Source: JAAUTG01 sp964458705
GTDB lineage: Bacteria > Bacteroidota > Bacteroidia > Chitinophagales > Saprospiraceae
DNA: 64,000 nt
Reading direction: 5' to 3'
Assembly (NCBI GenBank): GCA_964458705.1
Contig: CAYWKD010000011.1
Coordinates: 1-64,000 of the forward strand
Shown here: positions 37,804 through 46,850 of the stretch, in pieces
How positions within the stretch are numbered: the stretch's first letter is position 1
How the letters are laid out: each line of letters starts with the position of its first letter
Notes under the pieces: model-generated
What the model saw: only the letters and a program-made list of their open reading frames with translations
What the model was told of the DNA's origin: nothing
Database searches by the model: none
Made by a program: the position numbers and the translations under genes

Positions 37804-39126
37804 ATGGATGCAAAACAAAATTATGCTGACGATATTGAAATTAGAAGTGAAGAGGTACAAGAAATACTTGGTACACCTCCAAAGTGGATTGTGCGCTGGG
37901 GAACTACTACCATTTTACTGGTGCTGCTCGTGCTAGGTTATGGAAGTTGGACATTCAAATACCCCGAACGCATAGAAGCTCCTATTACCATTACCTCTTC
38001 CATACCGCCCACAAATATTATTGCTCCGACGACAGGATATATTGATTTGTTATTTGTGAAAGATGGAGATACTGTCAAAGTAGGTGATTTTCTAGGTATC
38101 ATTCAAAATCCAACTAGTTTTGAAGATGTTATTCGTTTAGAGACTTATCTAACCAATTTTGATGCACTCAGCGAAAATGCCAGCTTAGACATTCCCACCC
38201 CAAATAAGAACCTAGTGCTTAGCGGAGATTTGCAACGAAGTTATTCTAGTTTTACGCAAGCCTACGAGACCTATGAATTTGGTATTCGAGGGAGTTCAGA
38301 GCAGAAAACCGAAAGTCGCTTACAACGCCAAATCAATAAATTACGGGAGAATAATCGCATCAATGAGCAGCGAAAAACGGAAACTAATCGGCGTATTGAG
38401 CAACTCAAAGGGCTTTTGAAAGACAAGCAGGATAAATATGTAAAAGGTCAGGTAGCCGTTTCGGAAGTAGAAAAAACCTCTGAGCAAATCGAAGCACTGC
38501 GTCGTTCTATTGATCGCTACGATATTGAAATCAATGAAAATGACCTTGAAATAGAACGACTCCGAAATCAGATTGCAGATAATGTACAGCGCTTGAAACA
38601 GGAGAATATTAGTAGCTATGTCAACTTGAATGAAAGCATTCAACGGCTGAGTAGTGCTATTGAAACTTGGAAACAGAAATATATTCTTACAGCACAACGC
38701 GAAGGGTTAATAACTTTTTACAATGCTACAGAAGCCACTAAAAAATACTTCACAGTTGGCGAAACGGTCTTGACCATTCTTCCTTTAGAAACGACTATTG
38801 AAGAAGGCAAAAATGCCATCATTGGAGAAGTTTCTATTCCAATTGATGGTTCTGGGAAAGTAACAAAAAAACAACTCGTAAAGGTTAGTTTTGATAGCTA
38901 TCCGGCTCATGAATATGGCTTAGTTTTAGGAGAAGTTGCCCAAAAATCTAGATTACCTAAGGCTGATCGCTACATTATTGATGTTCGATTTCCAAATAGC
39001 TTGACCACTAATAAAGGTATTGAACTCAATTTCGATCAACAAATGACTGGTAGGGCAACCATTATTACTCAAGATAAACGCTTCATTGAGCGCATTTTTG
39101 AGCGAGTCATCAATATTTTTATTTGA
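37804..39126 (+). CDS. HlyD-family membrane fusion protein
   Basis: Periplasmic adaptor of the HlyD family, of the type that works with peptidase-containing or bacteriocin-type ABC exporters. I start it at the ATG at 37804 (MDAKQNYADDIEIRSEEVQEILG), giving 440 residues; the longer frame from 37639 adds 55 residues that do not resemble family N-termini. It has one membrane segment (about 35-54), a lipoyl-like half motif near ATTGYIDLLFVKDGDTVKVGDFLG, a long coiled-coil hairpin (about 155-275), then the second lipoyl half and beta-barrel. No ABC transporter or outer-membrane TolC gene is adjacent, which makes it an orphan adaptor. Confidence 0.87.
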   Translation: MDAKQNYADDIEIRSEEVQEILGTPPKWIVRWGTTTILLVLLVLGYGSWTFKYPERIEAPITITSSIPPTNIIAPTTGYIDLLFVKDGDTVKVGDFLGIIQNPTSFEDVIRLETYLTNFDALSENASLDIPTPNKNLVLSGDLQRSYSSFTQAYETYEFGIRGSSEQKTESRLQRQINKLRENNRINEQRKTETNRRIEQLKGLLKDKQDKYVKGQVAVSEVEKTSEQIEALRRSIDRYDIEINENDLEIERLRNQIADNVQRLKQENISSYVNLNESIQRLSSAIETWKQKYILTAQREGLITFYNATEATKKYFTVGETVLTILPLETTIEEGKNAIIGEVSIPIDGSGKVTKKQLVKVSFDSYPAHEYGLVLGEVAQKSRLPKADRYIIDVRFPNSLTTNKGIELNFDQQMTGRATIITQDKRFIERIFERVINIFI

Positions 39127-39135
39127 TGTTAATCA

Positions 39136-40119
39136 TCAATCTGTCAATACCCAAGCATCCTTAGCAAACCTACGGCGAACATCACTTAGCGCTTTATTAA
39201 ATTCATTCTCTTGACTGTAAGCATACTGTATGCCGATACAACGTCTTCCACTACGAGTAAAGCGATAAGGGACATATCCTGCTTTCTGAATAGCTAGCAC
39301 CTGTCGTTCTGCATTTTCTTTACTATCAAATGCACCAACTACAATAATTTTGATCGCACTATTAACTGCTGTGGCAGCCTCTGTATTGATGCGATTGGCA
39401 ACTCTTGATTCATTCTTTGTTGGTATTGGTGCAGAAGGTGTTGCTACAATAGTATCTATCTCATTATTTTCTTCAAATTTATTTTCCTTGATCGGCGAGG
39501 GCGCTTCCACAATGTCCTGCCCCTGCGATCGAGAATACAAATTTGACCAAATAGTGTAAGCAGCAACAGCAATTGCAATAGCCCCTAAGACGATCAAAGT
39601 CCACTGTAAGTATTGACCATACTCAATAGGGCTTTTGCTAGAGGCTTCTTCAATCGGCTCAATAGCAGGTGCTGAAAACTTTACTTTATCTACTGTTTTA
39701 GCTATTGTTGGTTTAGCTTGAAGGTTGGGCAAACCATAAGATTGAGCATTATAGTTTTGATCGGCTGCCGTAAATTGTACAACATCATTGTATTGATAAA
39801 ATCGACCTATTCTATTTAGCGGAACAGTCTCACCATTGGCTAACCGATCCTTCAAGTCAGTGACAAATTGATCTACCTGCCGAGAAGCTTCAGCATAAGA
39901 TAAATTATTCTTTTTAGCTACTTGATCTATCAAAAGTCCATCATCCACCACGAGATTTCGATTGAATTCGATAGTATTGGAAGGAGGAGTAATCTTTCCA
40001 GTCACAGGATCATGGTAAGAAGCCTGATAGAAAGTCGTTATTCCTCCAAATTTTGGAAGGGTAACAGAGTTATACTCGTACAGTAGGTCTGCAATTGTAG
40101 CAGCGATGTTTAAGCTCAT
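39136..40119 (-). CDS. HU-CCDC81 and SPOR domain protein
   Basis: Bacteroidota cell-division-associated protein type, 327 residues. The N-terminal part (about 1-130) is the HU-like CCDC81 fold pair: LPKFGGITTFYQASYHDPVTGKITPPSNTIEFN and the following helices. A transmembrane segment lies near 172-192, followed by a Ser/Glu-rich linker and a C-terminal SPOR domain (about 255-327, KIIVVGAFDSKENAERQVLAIQKAGY). SPOR domains bind denuded peptidoglycan at division sites. The topology places the HU-like part in the cytoplasm, presumably touching DNA or the division machinery, and SPOR in the periplasm. It converges with the HlyD-type gene, only 9 bases between stops. Confidence 0.88.
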   Translation of the reverse strand: MSLNIAATIADLLYEYNSVTLPKFGGITTFYQASYHDPVTGKITPPSNTIEFNRNLVVDDGLLIDQVAKKNNLSYAEASRQVDQFVTDLKDRLANGETVPLNRIGRFYQYNDVVQFTAADQNYNAQSYGLPNLQAKPTIAKTVDKVKFSAPAIEPIEEASSKSPIEYGQYLQWTLIVLGAIAIAVAAYTIWSNLYSRSQGQDIVEAPSPIKENKFEENNEIDTIVATPSAPIPTKNESRVANRINTEAATAVNSAIKIIVVGAFDSKENAERQVLAIQKAGYVPYRFTRSGRRCIGIQYAYSQENEFNKALSDVRRRFAKDAWVLTD

Positions 40120-40187
40120 ATTGTTTATGACTTAGAAGTAGTAAGCAAGAAATATTTACACCTTAGCAGACGATGACTTTATTCTAC

Positions 40188-40826
40188 TTAAAACTTATAT
40201 GTAAATCCAAAACGAATATCAAATGGCAGTACCAAAGAGTTATCTGGTTCTGTTACATTGTAGATGGCTAATATTTCATACGCAAAAAGTCCGCCACTGT
40301 TGTATCCCGCACCTAAATAAAAATTCTGTCTAGGGTCTCTTTCTGTAACAGGTTCTCCATCTACGCCAATGATAAAGCGGTTTCCAAAGTCAGTCAGTAC
40401 TACTTGACGATTTTCAAATTCTCCTTCTACATGGGCAAAAAAGTTGCCCAATACCTTGTATCTAGTAAAAACTCCAAAGGCATAAGAGAGTGGTTGAACA
40501 GAATGTATCTGCCCATCGTTTCCCGTACCTTTAAAGTAAGAATACTCTAGGCTCAGGCGAGGCCCGATAGAAAAATCATTATTACCCTCGAAGGCTTTAA
40601 ATCCTACCATTGGGGAAATTCCTAGTACAAAAGCACTAAATCCACTAGAGCCACTAAACCCTAAATTGAATCCACCACCATACCAAAGCCTGTGCTTGAT
40701 ACTGCCGCTTTCATCAAAATATTGGTCAACTTCTGATTGTCTTTTACTTTTTTGTCCATAAATATCTGTGGTGAAAAAAGTAACAAAAAAGCACCCAAGT
40801 AAGAATAAGAATAATGTTTGTTTCAT
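40188..40826 (-). CDS. Outer-membrane beta-barrel protein
   Basis: A 212-residue exported protein with signal peptide about 1-24 (ending IYGQ) and an alternating hydrophobic pattern ending in aromatic residues (FGFTYKF), the usual sign of an outer-membrane barrel of eight to ten strands. No Omp85 or OmpA domain is visible. It starts 4 bases after the stop of the large upstream gene, so the two are co-transcribed and probably function together. Its specific role is unknown. Confidence 0.78.
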   Translation of the reverse strand: MKQTLFLFLLGCFFVTFFTTDIYGQKSKRQSEVDQYFDESGSIKHRLWYGGGFNLGFSGSSGFSAFVLGISPMVGFKAFEGNNDFSIGPRLSLEYSYFKGTGNDGQIHSVQPLSYAFGVFTRYKVLGNFFAHVEGEFENRQVVLTDFGNRFIIGVDGEPVTERDPRQNFYLGAGYNSGGLFAYEILAIYNVTEPDNSLVLPFDIRFGFTYKF

Positions 40827-40830
40827 TTTT

Positions 40831-43800
40831 TTAATTTATGTAAGCTAGTGCAAATGAGAATGATTGATCATTAGTCGGTTCTATAATGCGACGTTGCTCC
40901 ATATACTTTATCCAGTAATTAATACTTTTAGGTAAATCTGCGCCACCTCCTTGAGTTAATGTAAATTGCTGACCAAAATGTATGGCTAATAGTCTTGTAA
41001 CGCCAGTTACATAATAATTTCGATAAGAAGACCCAGCAAATGAAGGCGTAAGATCATATCTTAGAATAGTACCAATTTTTTCAAAATCTAATGTTCCCTT
41101 ATCGTTCTCAACATCCACACCAAAAGACTTTAAATGATGCCGATAAAATTGTTCTTTACTCATAGATTGTAAATTAGACGCTATTTCTGCCCTAAATATC
41201 GCATTTGAATAATCAAATATAGGCAATCCAAAGTTTTCTAATAAAAAATTGTACTCTAGTTCAGGGCTTAAGCGATTGTAAACTCTCAAAACAACTGGTA
41301 TCTGAGCATAAGTAACTTTTTTTAAAATATTTTTTTGTATCTGAGCTTTAGCAGCATCAGTAGCATCTAGGCTAAAGGAATATGCAAGTTGTTGTTCTAT
41401 ATTTTGGTTGATACCCTCCAGTTTTGCTAGTGCAATCAGTGCTTTTTCTTGTATGATTTCATGATTAGCAGTTTCGTAGTATTCATTAAGTGATTTTCGC
41501 AATTTGTTGTAAAATGATTTTTTTACCTCGCTATTTTTCAGATAATAGTCAAACCATTCTAATTCAAATAACTCGCTAAAGATAGAGCCAAGTTGACTAG
41601 CAGAAAAACGATCTGCTTGGCTTAATATATATTCGATTGTCTTGGGTACATTATCCACATTGAATAACTTCAAAATAGAAATGAAATCGCGCTGACTTAT
41701 ATCTATATCTTCTATGTACTTCAAATCTTCACTTATCGTAAGTTGAGGTTTTATTTTAAGCCGCCTGATGTATCGTGGATTCACCTTTTTTAGTGCTTCT
41801 AGGCATAGCCGCCTGTAGGTGGCTTGATAAAATGGCGAAGTAGTAACACTATTAATGTCATTGATACTTAACGTATTACTAAGGTTGAGTTGATTTAATT
41901 TAATTTCAACAAAAATTGTCCCCCAGTTTTTGTAATTGGTGCTATCTGCTTGCCAATAATTAAGCCATCTAGTCTTGGCTAATTCCCCTCGCTCTCGAAA
42001 ATCGTAAGCATATATTTTCTCTAACAATGCCAGTACTTCTGTTTCAACCTTGGATGCTTCAAGTAGTTGCATCAAATAAGGTACTTGTGCTAGCTCTACG
42101 TGCAAGCCTAGATATAGAATCAGCTTTAGCTGATTTCGTGGTTCTTGTGATGCTAATATTTCGGCTGTGATTGCTTCATAATCTTCGAGAGTAGGTTTTG
42201 GAAGCAAATTCAAATCAAAGTCTGTTGTGATAAGGTCTTTCCATGTGTAGAGTTCAATGACTTCAACATCATTAATCAATTGTCCTATTTGACTAATGAT
42301 ATCTTCGTCGGTCTCAAATTCGAGCATATCATTGAGATTTTTAGCAATCATTGTATTAGATACGTCTATCTTTGAGCGGTAAACCTTACAGATTCCTCTA
42401 GTCCCAATTCGATCAAATAAATAGGCTTTTTTCAGATAGAGCCTTAGTTCTTTTTCGTTAGCTTCAATGGCTTTCCAGTACTTGGCGTACAATTTATTGA
42501 GTATCCAACCAGCAGAAAACAATACTTCTTCATTAGCTGCATTCAGCATTGCCCAGTATTCTATTGCTGTTATTTCGCTCAGTGCTATTTTATTTATCAC
42601 CGCTCGTTCTAGCGCATATCGTTTTTTGGGAGATTTTTCGATTCTTAGCTTTTGTAGGATAGTGTCAACTTGCTCACTAGCACTGTAAGTAATATTGTTT
42701 CTCTTACAAAAATCCACTAAATGACTAAGTTGTTCCAGATAATAGAATTCAATTGGTGGTAAGTTTGTATTATGATTACGAAGAACAGGGCGAAATCTAC
42801 CCACTAACGGAATCATTTCGGCAGGCTTTGCTTCTACTAAGTTTAGATAAGATTCTAATGCTACTGAATCATTCGTGGAAGTCAACCGCTGAATGGAAAG
42901 TTTTAATCGTTGTTCGACAGTCAAAGAGATCGTTTTATTGATAAATTTTGACCGATTACTATCCCAAGTGTAATCGTTGAAGTGGCTCGACCAGTAAGTT
43001 AAATAGTTTAATACTGCTTGCGGATCATTTGTCCAGTCAGGCTCTAGTACAAATTCTTTTTTCCAATTTTGAATCTTGACTTGAGCCGCTACCAAATCCT
43101 GAATAAGATCGTGTGTTTGAATAGCCTTTTGAAACTGCTGCTGTTGTACATAGCGATAAACTTTTATAGCTAAATAGTAAAGCGTTCTTGGATGCTTGCT
43201 TTGCAGCAAATCTTGTAGTGCATTTTGTCTTATCCATTCTAAACTATCTGATTGCACAAATATTTTTCCATAAAAATCGGCTGGATAATCAAAATAATAA
43301 GGTCTGATATTAAAGAAAGCATTATATCCACTCCTCCTCATAGATTCTACACTCTGCAACGAGTCCAAGAAAGATTGATACTTATTCAAAGAATTACCTT
43401 GCTGAAATCGTAAATTACAAATTTCAACTAATCGTTCGATAGCCATTCCTTCGTTAAGTATTTTGTCGTTCGCTAGATCAATAATAACTTGTACAGTTCG
43501 CTTGTCCTTTAGCGGAGTAACGGCTTTGCTTATAGCTTCATAGAGCTTTACTTCTGCTCCTTTCCGCTTGAATTTTCTTTGCTCTAACTGGTTTAACAAA
43601 AACAAATAACCTTCTTCCAGTCCTAAATTACTAATTCGTTCAACCTGCGTGATCGCACTTTCGATTGATCCTATTTCAAGGTCTTGTTGTAGGCGAAGAA
43701 TGTGTTGTCTCAATCGAGTTGTTCGATCAACTTGTTCTTTTGTTTCGGTGGCTTCTAATGTATAATAGACGCTTCTTTCCTCGAAGGGTGTGATATAAAA

Positions 43801-44145
43801 AATATTGAGTAAGTCAGAAAACTGAATTAAAGATTCATTGTCGTAGTAAAAATCTAACACCTGCTGCTTAGTTGTGTAGGCGGAAATTGTAAATTCTCTC
43901 GGTGTGAATGCCGTATATTTTTGAAGCACTTGCAATGCCTCTCGCTTGACGGAAGGTTTATCTAGCAGCAATCCTATATCTCTAATAGCCCTTCTTTTTC
44001 CTTGCTGAAGATTTATTTCAATTTCATCCAAAACAAAAAAATAATCTACTAGTAGTCTTCTTTGCGCTTGCAGAGTAGGAACTATTAATGCGACCAAAAG
44101 ACAACACAGTATAATTTTAGTTTCTGATAGTATGCTTAACCTCAT
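40831..44145 (-). CDS. Large exported helical protein of unknown function
   Basis: Not recognised. A 1104-residue protein with an N-terminal signal peptide (about 1-27, ending LQAQ) and otherwise almost wholly alpha-helical composition: repeated leucine-rich helices with TPR- or HEAT-like spacing (for example AITQVERISNLGLEEGYLFLLNQL). There are no catalytic motifs, no T9SS tail and no membrane segments after the signal. It sits directly upstream of an outer-membrane barrel gene with a 4-base gap, suggesting a periplasmic or surface scaffold that works with the barrel. Confidence 0.75.
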   Translation of the reverse strand: MRLSILSETKIILCCLLVALIVPTLQAQRRLLVDYFFVLDEIEINLQQGKRRAIRDIGLLLDKPSVKREALQVLQKYTAFTPREFTISAYTTKQQVLDFYYDNESLIQFSDLLNIFYITPFEERSVYYTLEATETKEQVDRTTRLRQHILRLQQDLEIGSIESAITQVERISNLGLEEGYLFLLNQLEQRKFKRKGAEVKLYEAISKAVTPLKDKRTVQVIIDLANDKILNEGMAIERLVEICNLRFQQGNSLNKYQSFLDSLQSVESMRRSGYNAFFNIRPYYFDYPADFYGKIFVQSDSLEWIRQNALQDLLQSKHPRTLYYLAIKVYRYVQQQQFQKAIQTHDLIQDLVAAQVKIQNWKKEFVLEPDWTNDPQAVLNYLTYWSSHFNDYTWDSNRSKFINKTISLTVEQRLKLSIQRLTSTNDSVALESYLNLVEAKPAEMIPLVGRFRPVLRNHNTNLPPIEFYYLEQLSHLVDFCKRNNITYSASEQVDTILQKLRIEKSPKKRYALERAVINKIALSEITAIEYWAMLNAANEEVLFSAGWILNKLYAKYWKAIEANEKELRLYLKKAYLFDRIGTRGICKVYRSKIDVSNTMIAKNLNDMLEFETDEDIISQIGQLINDVEVIELYTWKDLITTDFDLNLLPKPTLEDYEAITAEILASQEPRNQLKLILYLGLHVELAQVPYLMQLLEASKVETEVLALLEKIYAYDFRERGELAKTRWLNYWQADSTNYKNWGTIFVEIKLNQLNLSNTLSINDINSVTTSPFYQATYRRLCLEALKKVNPRYIRRLKIKPQLTISEDLKYIEDIDISQRDFISILKLFNVDNVPKTIEYILSQADRFSASQLGSIFSELFELEWFDYYLKNSEVKKSFYNKLRKSLNEYYETANHEIIQEKALIALAKLEGINQNIEQQLAYSFSLDATDAAKAQIQKNILKKVTYAQIPVVLRVYNRLSPELEYNFLLENFGLPIFDYSNAIFRAEIASNLQSMSKEQFYRHHLKSFGVDVENDKGTLDFEKIGTILRYDLTPSFAGSSYRNYYVTGVTRLLAIHFGQQFTLTQGGGADLPKSINYWIKYMEQRRIIEPTNDQSFSFALAYIN

Positions 44146-44216
44146 TCGATCTCTGTCTTTTAAGGGTTGGGCGTCTAAATCGTTTCTATTAAATAAGCTA
44201 TATAGATGAACAGAGT

Positions 44217-44224
44217 CAAATATA
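44217..44224 (-). promoter_or_regulatory. Candidate -7 box for the 1104-residue protein and barrel operon
   Basis: On the minus strand TATATTTG fits TAnnTTTG, about 72 bases upstream of the ATG at 44145. It suggests that this gene pair has its own start separate from ftsE upstream. No -33 TTG is visible. Confidence 0.35.
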
Positions 44225-44246
44225 CTTATATTTTTCGCTAAAATTG

Positions 44247-44933
44247 TTAAACTATAATATCCTCACCTTCGAACAATCTACCACCACGGCATCTGAAAAT
44301 TCGAGCTGGGAAATTTTGTAAAATGCGATAGTCATGTGTAGCAAATAAAACAGTTGAATTATGCTGTTTTGCCAACTTTCTGAGTAGAATTAGTACATCA
44401 TCTGCTGTTTCGGGATCGAGATTACCTGTAGGTTCATCTGCAATAATCAGTTCTGGGTCGTTCAACAAGGCTCGTGCAATTACAACTCGTTGTTGCTCTC
44501 CTCCTGAAAGCGTGTGAGGCATTTTATTTAGCTTATCGGCTAAACCTACTTCTTCAAGTTTGGTAATTATTCGTTTCTCAATTGCTTTTTTATCCTTCCA
44601 ACCTGTTGCTTTTAGAACAAATTCAAGATTAGCTTTCACGTCTCGATCTGTCAATAAGTTAAAATCTTGGAAAATGATACCTAATTTTCTTCTCAACAAA
44701 GGAATAGCGTTTCTATCCAAAGTCAATAAATTGAAGCCGGCTACTTCCCCAATTCCCTCTTTCAAAGGAAGCGCAGCATAAAGTGTTTTAAGCAGGCTTG
44801 ATTTTCCTGTTCCAGTCTTGCCAATGAGGTAAGTAAATTCTCCACTACTTAAAGCCAAAGAAATATCCTTCAACACTAAATGTGTACCTTGATATATACT
44901 AGCACCACTCAATCTAGCTATGGGTTTGGACAT
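44247..44933 (-). CDS. ftsE: FtsE-like ABC transporter ATP-binding protein
   Basis: Cytoplasmic ATPase of the FtsEX type, 228 residues. Walker A is GKTGTGKSSLLK near residues 38-49, signature LSGGEQQR near 141-148, and Walker B LIIADEPTGNLDP near 160-172. The D-loop and H-loop follow (LFATHDYRIL). FtsE works with the membrane protein FtsX to activate peptidoglycan hydrolases at division; ftsX is not adjacent, as is often the case in Bacteroidota. It could instead belong to a LolD/MacB-type system, but the length and sequence pattern favour FtsE. It lies 47 bases downstream of the small exported protein gene. Confidence 0.82.
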   Translation of the reverse strand: MSKPIARLSGASIYQGTHLVLKDISLALSSGEFTYLIGKTGTGKSSLLKTLYAALPLKEGIGEVAGFNLLTLDRNAIPLLRRKLGIIFQDFNLLTDRDVKANLEFVLKATGWKDKKAIEKRIITKLEEVGLADKLNKMPHTLSGGEQQRVVIARALLNDPELIIADEPTGNLDPETADDVLILLRKLAKQHNSTVLFATHDYRILQNFPARIFRCRGGRLFEGEDIIV

Positions 44934-44980
44934 TCTCTCCTTAATTTAGCTCATGAAAAATTGATTTTACACTTGTTGTT

Positions 44981-45490
44981 TTATGCTTTACCCTTTTTTT
45001 CAACTCTTCTCAATACACACTTACCACGCCTTCGTTTTAGAGAAAGCGGGGTCTCGTAAACCTCCTGCCAGAATCCTTCTAGGGTATTTTCTGAGTCAAA
45101 GATACTTCGATTGTGAACGAACTGATAAGTTTTTACGTGGGGAGGTAAGTCCTCTGGAAAATTGGGAAAATATTTTCTATCACCTAGCCATATTGAGCGA
45201 TCTCCATAAATGTATCCTTTAATTTCCATTTCTGTAATTGTGCCATCTTCTTCGTGCACATAGGAAACACCATTGACAATATTTCCTTTTACTTCAAGAT
45301 AAAGTTCAAATATTAGCCCTACTTTCTCGGAATTAAGATTTTTGGTAATATATCCTTTCCAATGACCATTCAAATATTTATTTTGAGCAAATCCTACGAT
45401 AGTCGTAACCAATATTAGACAAGTTACCAAAATAGAACGCAGCATATATTTTTTTGATCTTGATGAATGGGAGTTTTCTACTTTTGCCAT
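44981..45490 (-). CDS. Exported protein of unknown function
   Basis: Not recognised. A 169-residue protein with a signal peptide. Two starts are possible: the ATG at 45490, or the ATG at 45445 (MLRSILVTCLILV), which gives a tighter signal sequence. The mature part (YLNGHWKGYITKNLNSEKVGLIFELYLEVKGNIVNG) reads like a lipocalin- or calycin-type small beta-barrel, with GHWKGYI resembling the GxW start of lipocalin-like domains. The C-terminus is basic (KRRRGKCVLRRVEKKGKA). It may be periplasmic. Confidence 0.68.
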   Translation of the reverse strand: MAKVENSHSSRSKKYMLRSILVTCLILVTTIVGFAQNKYLNGHWKGYITKNLNSEKVGLIFELYLEVKGNIVNGVSYVHEEDGTITEMEIKGYIYGDRSIWLGDRKYFPNFPEDLPPHVKTYQFVHNRSIFDSENTLEGFWQEVYETPLSLKRRRGKCVLRRVEKKGKA

Positions 45491-45600
45491 TAGTTATACA
45501 ATTATACCGTAATTAAAATGTAATAATAGGTTTAAGGTAGCAATTCATAATTAGGTTACCAAACTATTAAGATTTAGATAACAGAATTTCAGACAAACAG

Positions 45601-46722
45601 ATGACAATAATTGTCGGACAGGTACTGCTGATGATAGGTGTGCCTTACTTATCCCAGCGTTTTACTCGATATATTAAAATAGAAAAGTGGATAAGTCCTG
45701 TAGTGCTGTGCTACACTGTTGGAATTGCCGTAGCAAATTTAGAGTTAATAGTTTTGGATGATGGTCTTTCTAAGCAGTTTACTGAAATTACTATTCTACT
45801 AGCCATTCCACTACTCCTTTTTTCAACGGATATAATTAATTGGCTCAACTATGCTAGAAGTACTATTTTGTCCTTTTTAATGTGTGTATTGAGTGGTATT
45901 ATTATCACGGTTTTGATGGCGTGGCTATATCAATCGAAAGTTGACCCTGTTTGGCAGTACTCTGGCATGATGCTGGGTTTATTCACTGGTGGTGCGCCTA
46001 ATATGCAAGCAGTTGGTTTGATGTTGAACGCAAATGAAGAGATGATCGTACTGGTAAATGCCGCTGATATTTTCTGCGGTGGGGTTTATCTAATTTTTCT
46101 CACTTCTGTCGCTCATCGCTTTTTTGGATTATTCCTTACTGACTTTGATGCAAGCAAACAAATAGGAGAAAAAACAATCGAGCATCTACAACCTAATCTT
46201 AAATATTATTTTATCACAGTCAGTTTAGTGCTATTAGTGATGGGGTTATCACTTGGTCTTACTTTTTTGATGACTGGAGACTTAAAGTCCATCATATTAA
46301 CTCTGCTACTTTCAACGACATTCAGTATTGCACTATCTTTCCTACCAAAAGTCAGAACTCTACCTAAAACTTTTGAGATGGGAGAATACCTGCTGCTCAT
46401 TTTTTGCGTCGCTATTGGGCTGCTTGCCGATTTTGATAATGTACTCGAAAAAGGAGGAATGGTGATTCTGTTTATGGCAAGTATATGGCTGGGAATTGTG
46501 ATATTACATACTTTATTTTGCTATCTCTTTGGAATTGATAAAGATACGCTAATGATAACTTCTACTGCAGCAATCTACGGTCCCATTTTTGTAGGTCAAG
46601 TCGCTAGTGCCATCGGTAATAAAAGCCTTGTTTTTTCAGGTATGGCGACAGGATTAATTGGCTATGCAATTGGTAATTATTTAGGCATTGCAATTGCTTA
46701 TTTGCTCAAATTCTGGCTATAA
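45601..46722 (+). CDS. DUF819-family membrane protein
   Basis: Integral membrane protein of 373 residues with about ten hydrophobic segments, matching the DUF819 (YjcL-like) family of putative transporters. FTGGAPNMQAVGLMLNA near 128-144, with conserved small and polar residues in a re-entrant-like stretch, and the repeated ATAAIYGPIFVGQVASAIGNKSLV-type segment near 320-343 agree with an inverted-repeat transporter fold. The substrate is unknown. It is a single gene, divergent from the small exported protein gene. Confidence 0.83.
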   Translation: MTIIVGQVLLMIGVPYLSQRFTRYIKIEKWISPVVLCYTVGIAVANLELIVLDDGLSKQFTEITILLAIPLLLFSTDIINWLNYARSTILSFLMCVLSGIIITVLMAWLYQSKVDPVWQYSGMMLGLFTGGAPNMQAVGLMLNANEEMIVLVNAADIFCGGVYLIFLTSVAHRFFGLFLTDFDASKQIGEKTIEHLQPNLKYYFITVSLVLLVMGLSLGLTFLMTGDLKSIILTLLLSTTFSIALSFLPKVRTLPKTFEMGEYLLLIFCVAIGLLADFDNVLEKGGMVILFMASIWLGIVILHTLFCYLFGIDKDTLMITSTAAIYGPIFVGQVASAIGNKSLVFSGMATGLIGYAIGNYLGIAIAYLLKFWL

Positions 46723-46797
46723 CTTAGATGTAACGTTTGCAGATAAATAACTCTAACACATCGAATAGCTTACGACAGGAATTTAATATTTATGTAT

Positions 46798-46805
46798 TAT
46801 ATTTG
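46798..46805 (+). promoter_or_regulatory. Candidate -7 box for the S10 peptidase gene
   Basis: TATATTTG fits TAnnTTTG 46 bases before the ATG at 46851. No TTG occurs at the expected distance upstream. Confidence 0.4.
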
Positions 46806-46850
46806 GTTGATATCTGACGACATCTATCATAAATAAAAATTCAATAAGCT

